Source: Larix sibirica
Lineage: Eukaryota; Streptophyta; Pinopsida; Pinales; Pinaceae
Length of the DNA stretch: 14,631 nt
Assembly (NCBI GenBank): GCA_004151065.3
Contig: NWUY0300067433.1
Location: forward strand, 1-14,631
Direction: 5' to 3'
Below are positions 1 to 7,547 of this stretch, one piece after another. The notes beneath the pieces are model-generated. The model made no database searches. It was not told the DNA's origin and saw only the letters and a list, made by a program, of their open reading frames with translations. Both the position numbers and the translations under genes were made by a program. Each line of letters opens with the position of its first letter. The first letter of the stretch is position 1.

Positions 1-560
1 ATCCATCTGAATGACTACAGACTCCAGAAGAGTCGAAACCCGCGCGAACCAACACCAAGACCGGCCAGGAGGACTAGACGAGGCAATAGTCATTGAGGAG
101 CAATAGGCCAAGAATGGGTACCTCTCTCTCCCTTTTGCTGAGTCAACGGAGCTCTAGACTTGATGCAAAAAAGAGATCGAACTAAATACCGTCTCAAGCT
201 GAAAGGGTCGGGCATCAAACTCCACTAAGATGATGTGTTGGAGAACTTCCTGTTTGCACCTAATGATGCACTGGAAGAGAAGGGTCTAGACCCTCTAGGC
301 AAATGCCCAATCAAACTCAAGTAAACAAGGCACCCAAACCTTTGAACCATAGAGCACAATGGATCGAATAAGGGAGCCCATGAGAGACATCTTGGACAGG
401 ATGTCCTAAAAATGGTATCTGAAGCACCGTCTCCCAAGGAGGGCTAAGGATTCGTAGCCCTAGTTGACTTGGGGCTAGAGGTCATGTCGCAAATTGAACC
501 GAGGTCCTGAGAACTACACACTTAGGTTTGTGTAGGTGTTGATTATCACGATCTCTTCCC
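1..560 (-). pseudogene. LINE post-RT region, cut by the window edge
   Basis: After the FVDD core the - strand reads on in a third frame. The open piece at 225-437 includes DPLCSMVQRFGCLVYL, and alternative frames give phrases such as SIVLYGSKVW and CIIRCKQ. These resemble the RT thumb/C-terminal region of plant LINEs, where 'xxPxxLYGxxVW' is common. Multiple frameshifts prevent a single translation. The assignment depends on continuity with the RT upstream. Confidence 0.5.
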
Positions 561-1432
561 CTCTAAAAAAGAAATGCAAGCCCAAGATGGTTTTCTTCGT
601 CCCATTAAAGATCATAACCTTGATTTTACCAAGGTTGACCGTCAACTATCGAAGATCACAGAATAGAGCAAGGGCATCCAACTATCTCTACAATTCTGCT
701 AGATAAGAGGCTATGAGAACCACATCATCAACAAAAAGTAAAAAAGATATCAAAACATGGTGAAGGAGACATCCATCGTTGTTTAGGATATGGTCATGGC
801 GAAAATCCTCCAACTCATCAATATAGATCCCAAATAATGTGGGGACAAGGAGAAACCCCAATGGTACTCGGAATAAAATCAGATACACCATGAGTTGTGC
901 AAAGATGACCAAGGACCGACTCGTATAAGTGCATAATGGCTACCAGTAGGGTCTCAAATATGCCAATGTCTCTCAACCTTTGAAATAGGAGTTCCTGAGG
1001 AAAAGAATCAAAAGCTTTTCGAAAGACTACAAAGCAACATTAAACTTTTGAAGAGCGATGCCATGCCTCCTCAATAATAGCTCGAAGGGAAAAAATGTGA
1101 TCAATGGTCTGATGAGTAGGCCTAAATTATGCATGCCCTCTTGCTCTAAGGAATCTATCTTCAAGCTCTCTAGAAAGTTTAATATGAAGGACCGTTGCGT
1201 AGTGCTTTGAGAACGTGTGGCCTACCATGATGGTTCTATAGTTGTCGAGATCTGCATTGGGGCCCAATTTGTGTATCGGGTGAATCGTGTGATGTGACCA
1301 TGTTGGTGGGAAACCTGAACGGACTACGTGGTTGTAGAGATCAGTCAAGTAGTTATCTAGAGTGTGGAGACCATGCTTGAAAAACTCTACCTGGAAGCTT
1401 TCCTCATCCCCTACTTTACTAGTTTCCATTGC
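560..1432 (-). pseudogene. LINE reverse transcriptase domain remnant
   Basis: The section begins with the typical N-terminal RT block: GFPPTW, then IHPIHKLG, then DNYRTI, then FSKHYATVLHIKL. A stop follows, then RPTHQTIDHIFSL and the motif-A-like FRKAFDS at 1004-1024 (the usual form is F-x-K-A-F-D). Next is a degraded substrate-binding block, PTLFGIYIDEL, where the expected G-x-x-Q-G sequence is lost. The catalytic box is FVDD at 724-735, the F/Y-x-D-D motif that binds the metal ions for DNA synthesis. The first part and the core are in different frames with stops between them, so the enzyme is not functional. Family membership as a LINE RT is secure; the clade is not. Confidence 0.8.
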
Positions 1433-1439
1433 CCAAACT

Positions 1440-1995
1440 GCCTCTCAGATATCTCAAGATGAGAATAGATAGCATGAAGAGGGCGAGGAGGTAACTTGAA
1501 TCAGGGGTAGCATGGGAACATCATAAAGAGGAAGGGGAGCGCACAATTCACGAGGTTGAAAGAGCTTAAGGGAAGCGCACAATTCATGTCTCCTCTGTGA
1601 AATGAAGAGGAACTTTTTGTGGCAGAGGAGGCAATGGTAAGAGGCTTTAAGGCTGGGGTAGGAGGGGAGATAGCAAGAGAAGGCATGTCGAAGCTGGCAA
1701 TGGAGTATTTTACAATCTAAGTCGCACCAATGGTTCATGGGACAAGATCCAGGTTTTGGGGAGGAGGACTGGGTAATGAAGGGATAGGACTTTAGAGAAA
1801 CATCCCAAATGGTGGATGAGAGACAAGCATACTTGGAAAAGGTTGAAACGAGGGAAGAGAACTGGGATTCAGAAGGGAGCATATGGAAAAGGTAGGATGA
1901 GAAGGAATCGGGGTCCCCCTCATTAAAAAAGATAATGGTCCAAGGTGGACCCCGGGATGGTGGGATTGAGGGAGGGTGTGAACAGCTTGGAGGGA
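1440..1995 (-). pseudogene. LINE endonuclease-to-RT linker remnant
   Basis: An open stretch at 1454-1882 encodes about 142 residues, including NHWCDLDCKILHCQLRHA. This resembles the W-x-D-x-x-C basic helix often seen between the endonuclease and RT domains of plant LINEs. It is followed by a Lys/Arg-rich CHKKFLFISQRRHELCASL segment. The frame is the same as the RT N-terminal section downstream (1127-1429), so these two pieces were probably one reading frame. A 13-bp direct repeat (AGCGCACAATTCA at 1538 and 1574) lies within it and suggests a small local duplication. The identification rests on position and these short motifs only. Confidence 0.5.
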
Positions 1996-1999
1996 GAAG

Positions 2000-2640
2000 G
2001 AGAGAAGGGCATGGTCATTTAAGGGGATGGAGGTTATTGAAAAATGGCGAATGTGGGGAAGCAGATCCTAGGTGAACATGACATAATCCACTACGCTAGC
2101 CCTCCCACCATGAGGGCAACATGTGAAGTGGTCAGACTTAGGGAAACAAGAGAGGCCATTGAGGATCAAAATCTTGTGAGATTCCACAAACCTCATAAGG
2201 TGTCTACCATATGCTGTAACAAGTCTGAATATATCAAAGGAAGTGCGGTGAATTCCCACTAAATCCCAATCAATCTCCTATGTACAAAATGCATCCTTAG
2301 CACTGTCATGAAGAGGGATCTAGAGATCTCCGGTGCAGGCATTGAAGTCCCCCAAAAGGATGACCTCTCCAGCCCCTAAATACTAAATGACATTTGCATA
2401 TAAATCCAGGTAAGGATCTCCAATTGAATCATTGTGAATAGCAAATTGAAATGAGGCTAGAGGAAAATAGCACATTGCAATGTAGATGTTTATGGGTACA
2501 AAGATAGCCTGTGAATCCCAATGCACATGAACCAGGAAAACACGTCCGAAGAGACCATAGAAACCCTCCCCCGAAGCAAGTCCCTGATCAAACAAGCAAC
2601 CTCACCACCCACTAACACCTCCTTAAGCTCTAGTCTCCTT
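2000..2640 (-). pseudogene. LINE endonuclease domain remnant (AP-endonuclease type)
   Basis: The frame is continuous from 2595 to 2068 apart from two stop codons, one just before the GDFN section and one just after it. It contains GDFNACTGD, with GDFN encoded at 2341-2352, matching the catalytic Asp/Asn block of the exonuclease-endonuclease-phosphatase fold. Further on come LILNGLSCFP and SVVDYVMFT, the conserved late-domain blocks of plant LINE endonucleases. A following NDH at 2011-2019, in a shifted frame, sits where the family's terminal catalytic S/N-D-H is expected. In an active element this domain nicks target DNA to start target-primed reverse transcription. Here it is inactive because of the stops and the frameshift before NDH. 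Confidence 0.75.
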
Positions 2641-3417
2641 GCAAACTGAGAACCAATGGTATCCTACTATACTGGGGAGAGGACGGGAAGGGCTTGCATG
2701 GATCTTAGTGATGAAGAGGATGTTTAATCATGATGAGCCAAGGCCATCATATATCATTCTCAGCAATGACCAAAAAGTCCCATTGCCATTCTAGCAACCT
2801 ACTAAGCCTAGTCCCTGTCGCCTCTCCCAATGGGCTCATCATTTGGAGAACCCCAGGTGAGACCATCTCAAAGGGGGGGAATCTCGGATAACATCCCTGA
2901 GATCTTTGATAACTGCCCATTTCTCCACTTGTCGTGCTACCGTGACCTACTCTATAGAGCATTTGAGCTACGCTACCTGGGATCTGGTGAGGTCCTCATT
3001 GAGGAGTATCTTGCCAAGAAGGAAGAATAGCTTCCACTTGGCTCGAAGTGCTTGGAGCCAATCCCCCACCAACCTGAAGCAGAGGAAAAGTGTGGAGTCA
3101 AATCCGAGCCAAGCCCACTCCAAGGTGATCTCTGGGAGATCAAGGGTATCACAAAGTAACATTGGTCCAACCTGTAAGCGATCCAAAGATGGAGGAGGTG
3201 GTGGGAGCCCCCACACCTTGAGGTTCAATTCTTGGGCCCGCCTAGTGGAACAGAGCGAGCGACGAGAGCTCAACGGAGCAGACGGGGGCATGCAAACACG
3301 ACGAAGCAGACGGAGCTCAACAGAACCAGTTCTCATGTACTCTTCTTTGAGAGCACATGTCCCCAAATTGGAACCAATTGTCACCTCTCTAAACTTGTGA
3401 ATTTCATCAAATGACAA
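2641..3417 (-). other. Possible 5' part of the LINE; coding-like but unrecognised
   Basis: The - strand is open from 3417 to 2968 (about 149 residues), and another frame is open at 2962-2747. The encoded peptides are proline- and leucine-rich and match nothing I can name. No zinc knuckle (C-x2-C-x4-H-x4-C) of a LINE ORF1 protein is seen. The position directly before the endonuclease suggests the 5' region or the ORF1/ORF2 junction of the same element. The + strand is also open here (2906-3400), which reflects the base composition and is not evidence of a gene. Confidence 0.3.
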
Positions 3418-4129
3418 GATTTTTCAAGATGGCATATATGGAGCATTGGAGGGACTTGCAATACATATTCATGGAGTTTCCTCCATCCATGAAAATTTTG
3501 GCTGGTGGAAAAATCAGATCAAAAATTAAGTTCAAGTTTTTCCATACTCGAGCAGAAGTATCTTATAACATCTTCTGATGCTCTTCATGCGATTTGTTTC
3601 TTGGTCCAGCAGAGTTCAGTGGTTATTATTAGAAAACAGTGGTATTTGGGAATGAATTTGCTCTAATGAAGGATTTTTAGCAAATTTGTGTGGATAGGAG
3701 AGGAAAAACTAAACAGTCATATTTTGGAGTGAATGCTCTGCTGGAGGCTAATTACAGATTGCTGTCCATGTATTTAGGGCATGTATACAGGATTCTTATC
3801 TTTGGTAAGCTGGATGGGATCATAACCAACACTTTGATGCTCATTATTACTGGTAAAACAGCATTATCTTGGGAGTAGTGCACCATAGAGAGGTCGTTTT
3901 AGCCTGCTGTTCGTACAAATTATTCAGGTGAGCCAAAAACAGTGAGATCTAGGAGAGACATCACTTTAATGCAGATTATTTCCAGCCTCTCATTTTAATG
4001 GAATTTATTTTCAGAGACTACATCTATATAACCTTCGATTCACATAGCCTTCATAAGCAAAGTAAGAACAAGCCAATACACGAGTTTTTCTCCAATTCTT
4101 CAACAACCATTACAATGTGAGTGAGCCTC
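3418..4129. other. Non-coding stretch, nothing recognisable
   Basis: AT-rich DNA with no open frame longer than 62 codons and no THO1-like peptide in any frame. It could be original intron sequence or an ancient repeat. I see no terminal repeats. Confidence 0.4.
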
Positions 4130-5450
4130 TATTAATAGAGCTCGGGCTCAAAACCCTCACAATAAAATAATAATATCCAGAAGGTGGATCCATGATCTGT
4201 CCTAGGGAAACATAAAGACAATATCTTTTAACTACCTCTAATACAATCCAAAAACCTTAGAACAATAAAGTAATAGCACAGTGTGATCACAATGAATAGG
4301 GTGCCACATGTCTTCATTTCCATGCATAATGCTCCATGCAAGATGCCACTTGCCTTCTTCTCCATTGGAATGCCCTTCAAGGTTTTCCTTTATATATGCC
4401 AAGTCAAAAAGGAAGTGAACACTATCCAAGAGAAACAGTCGTCCCTCCTTGATATTTGTGTAAATGCCAAGTGTCAATCACCTATAAAAAGGGTGCACTC
4501 CAAGAATGCACTTTAACAAACAATATTATATAAAATATTCCCTAGATAGGTGTGCCATAGGAATAAGTGCAAGGAGTCTTTGGGCCACTTTGAATTCGCC
4601 ATACCATGTAAAACAATCCATAAAAATGATTCGCCCTTGAGAAATGTGCAAAAAGGTGGGGCCACATTGACCTAGCTAAGATAATATAAAATAGTCAATG
4701 GAGGTTGTGCACTTGAAGAGTGTGCCAATAGGAGTTATGAAATCCCTTAGAACTCGGGTCGCCATGAATAAAATAATGAACCAAGAGATGGCTGCCCTGG
4801 ATAAGTGTGCTAGATAGTGATATCATGAATGAATGTGCCAAGATACCAACTAGAGGATCATACCACTTGCTTAATGAGCCAACTTTGATATGCCAAAACC
4901 ATACCAAAATAGCAAGGTTAGTTAAGGCTCTTTGTCCAATGCAATAACCACCTCCTCAAACAATTGATCCCATACAAACATGTGCAAAAGAAGGTCCACA
5001 TTGATTGTAATAACAACCTCCAAGGGTGGGCATCCTCAAATAGCGTGCCAAGGCATAGATCCATGTACAAACAACCAATCCTCCACAATCCAAGAGCCAA
5101 AAGAGTGGAGCAACCTAGGACGATGTGCAGTATCGCATCCCCAAAAATAAGCGTAAAATAACGAATACCATGAGCCACCATCAACCAAAACCATCAACTC
5201 ATCTCCAAATCCATGTGCAAAGCAATGAAGCAACATAGGGAAGAGTACAAAGTGGTTATGCCTCCTCAACAAATGCATTTAATCATCTTCAATCAACCAT
5301 CAAGGATCCCAAGGCAAGTACTATAGAGTGGAGCGCTCCTCAAGAATAGATCTCAACTATGCAATGAAAAACACCTCTTAGGCATGCATCCTAGAGTGAG
5401 TGTGCACTATCTCAAGGAGTATTCACCTAAAACCATTTGATGTATCCTTT
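4130..5450. repeat. Degenerate, internally repetitive non-coding region, probably retroelement-derived
   Basis: No convincing coding sequence. The motif (A/C)TGTGC(C/A)A recurs about every 75-100 bp, for example near 4549, 4646, 4720, 4805, 4890, 4979, 5066 and 5213, suggesting a decayed tandem repeat of about 85 bp. The clearest pair is 4646 and 4979, where ATGTGCAAAA is followed by AGGT and then CCACATTGA in both. A TATA-like TATAAAAA lies at 4483-4490 on the + strand. Short strings such as CACAATAAAAT and TGCCACATGTCT are shared with 11560-11760, so the two regions may be old members of the same LTR-type family. No element ends were found. Confidence 0.35.
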
Positions 5451-5459
5451 TTCCTAGAC

Positions 5460-6365
5460 AAACAACTCTCCCACATGAGTTAGATTCTCAATCCAGTTTT
5501 TCTCTTCCTGCAACCCTTTATAATATCATGGCGGAGCCTCCAGTCCACATCCTATTCCCTACCCCTTGTCCTATTTTCAGAGTTCTAAAGTACTTCATAT
5601 CGTACAGTGGTGAGACCTCAAGTCTCCCCTCAACCTGCCCCCCTTAGGAGATCAACCAATATGTTTGAGACCAATCCGGAGGTGCAGGACTATCCATCCA
5701 TCCACACATCCTCATAGTGACAGAGGGTTCAGCTCCAGATGGATTCAAAACAGGGCACCTCTCACTCGTCGGATTGCCTCCCAGCCCCAACGGAGCAATC
5801 AGATATCTATTTAGAATTTCTTTCCTTCGACCTTGGATAATAGAAGAACAGAGCTTCCTCGCCCCTACATCTGCCCCAGGGTCATACATCTGGATCCCCC
5901 TTTGGTACTCGAGGACTCCGACAGGGAGCCAGTGCAACCCCCGTCGCCCCCCGCACCATCAATCATCATATCCAAGAGACATTGACTTCATCCTCAGATA
6001 TTTCTCTCCAATACTGTTGACCTGTCCAACACCTACCATGGACACTCACTTTGTATCCCCGCACTTATGATATTGTTATATACAATTTAGTTTTGGTTTT
6101 AGCTAGACCTAGGGCTTAGCCTAGTCGGATATTTACCTAGACTATACTTTCAGTTTTCTTCCTTTTCTTTTATGAGAGTTGCTTTTGCACTCCCACATTG
6201 TACTCACACTGGATGTATCCTTTAGTCCCATTGACCAACTTTTGTGGTCATTTGTCGGACATTAATAATAATCTTATCTTATCTTATTGTCCCACTTTTG
6301 CAGTCAGTTATTGGATATTAATAAAATTCCATATCTATCTATCTTATCTTATTCTATTCTTGCTT
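5460..6365 (+). mobile_element. Unidentified retroelement-like tail
   Basis: The block is more GC-rich than its surroundings (5520-6070) and then becomes a T-rich untranslated-looking stretch ending in TTATC/TATC short repeats at about 6270-6353. Open frames exist on both strands (5717-6070 + and 5644-5937 -), but neither encodes a recognisable domain. A terminal run of short tandem repeats after an ATTAATAA stretch is like the 3' ends of some plant non-LTR elements on the + strand. That reading is inference; an LTR-element remnant is an alternative. Confidence 0.3.
6225..6353 (+). repeat. Two-copy imperfect 64-65 bp tandem repeat with TTATC/TATC tract
   Basis: Copy one (6225-6288) and copy two (6289-6353) both run GTCCCA, an ACTTTTG section, a GTCA(G/T)TT(A/G)T-like section, GGA(C/T)ATTAATAA, and then CTTATCTTATT. 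They differ by a short gap near the start and by an extra (ATCT)n run in copy two. This is a simple local duplication at the tail of the preceding retroelement-like block. Confidence 0.65.
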
Positions 6366-6552
6366 ATTTCAATAAGTATTCCTGTCCAATAAATTCTTCT
6401 ATACAATGCTTTAACTGAAGAACTTCAAATATGTTGAAAATTTCAGTCTCTAACATTGGTGAGTCAGGTAGGCTTATAGTGTGGATATGTGATAGAAGCA
6501 ACTGTACTGATTTAGCAGAAACAGATTACAGACAGTGAAGAACTCAATAGTA

Positions 6553-7385
6553 TGTGAATAGTGGGAGTGGACTACTGTATTAGATCGACAAGATATCATT
6601 GATCATAGACTGCTTCTTAGATTGACATTCTTTTATTTTTTATTCGTTGAGTCATGGCAGATTATTACAAACGAACACATTTTTCTATCTCTTTGAATAA
6701 CTATACATCACAGTACAAGCAAATAATAGACACTGAGGAACTTGAGAATAGCATTAGAAGTTTGGAATGGACTGTTGTTTTTAATTTTTATACTGTGGCA
6801 GAGAGTGCTTCTTAGCTTCTTTCTTTTATGTTCAGTTATTCACATGATGGATGCTAACATCTTGAATCACAGACTGGCGGGCGAAGTATGATCGTTATAG
6901 TTTAGCAAGTTTTGTTTTCCATTATCTACTACTTTAGAAAGTAGACAATCTCTTTGGGAATTGTGATTGTGAATAGTGGGAGTGGACTACTGTATTAGAT
7001 CGACAAGATATCATTGATCATAGACTGCTTCTTAGATTGACATTCTTTTATTTTTTATTCGTTGAGTCATGGCAGATTATTACAAACGAACACATTTTTC
7101 TATCTCTTTGAATAACTATACATCACAGTACAAGCAAATAATAGACACTGAGGAACTTGAGAATAGCATTAGAAGTTTGGAATGGACTGTTGTTTTTAAT
7201 TTTTATACTGTGGCAGAGAGTGCTTCTTAGCTTCTTTCTTTTATGTTCAGTTATTCACATGATGGATGCTAACATCTTGAATCACAGACTGGCGGGCGAA
7301 GTATGATCGTTATAGTTTAGCAAGTTTTGTTTTCCATTATCTACTACTTTAGAAAGTAGACAATCTCTTTGGGAATTGTGATTGT
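6553..7385. repeat. Perfect 415-bp tandem duplication
   Basis: Positions 6553-6970 and 6968-7385 are identical base for base over 418 bp at an offset of 415, sharing a three-base TGT at the junction. The match breaks immediately outside: A versus T on the left, G versus A on the right. The lack of any mismatch in non-coding DNA means a very recent duplication or an assembly artefact. It lies in the THO1 intron, 90 bp before the exon at 7475. An older diverged repeat of about 195-198 bp is visible inside the unit and its left flank: AGACAGTGAAGAACTC at 6530 against AGACACTGAGGAACTT at 6728, and TGCTTCTTAG at 6611 and 6806. Confidence 0.97.
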
Positions 7386-7474
7386 ATGGTGTGAATATTA
7401 TTTTAAATGTCTAATTCAAGGGGTAGATGAATGGTTGTTAGTAGTGCACTTGTAAGACCAGTCTACTTTTGCAG

Positions 7475-7547
7475 GCAAATGATGTCGTGTTCTGTGGTCG
7501 CATTCTTATGTTTCTGGCACATTTTTTTCCATTGTCAGAGCGTTCAG
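7475..7547 (+). CDS. THO1: THO1 exon a (first visible)
   Basis: 73 nt, preceded by a TTTTGCAG acceptor and followed by a GTAGGC donor. It encodes ANDVVFCGRILMFLAHFFPL then SERS and ends in phase 1 (one base of the next Ala codon). In the plant protein this block follows ...LLRRLSK, which I could not find upstream in the window. The preceding intron is therefore at least 7,474 bp or the upstream exon lies off the edge. Confidence 0.93.

Larger units (their letters stand above)
1..2640 (-). mobile_element. Degenerate LINE (non-LTR retrotransposon), truncated by the window edge
   Basis: Reading the - strand from about 2640 down to 1 gives the usual order of LINE ORF2: an AP-type endonuclease, a linker, a reverse transcriptase, and a post-RT region. 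These are described in separate entries. The reading frame changes between sections: endonuclease and RT core in one frame, linker and RT N-terminus in another, and the post-RT part in a third. Several single-base stops also occur, so the copy is dead. No RNase H domain, 3' tail or target-site duplication is visible, because the element runs off the left edge. The orientation is opposite to the host gene THO1. If the THO1 intron extends this far left, the LINE is an antisense intronic insertion. The family is a plant LINE; I cannot name the clade with confidence. Confidence 0.8.

Noticed and set aside
2906-3400. 164-codon open frame on the + strand
   Set aside because: No recognisable domain; it overlaps a similarly open - strand frame next to the LINE endonuclease, and composition explains both.
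5717-6070. 117-codon + strand open frame as a real gene
   Set aside because: No conserved motif, no promoter or splice context, an overlapping open frame on the other strand, and a retroelement-like setting.
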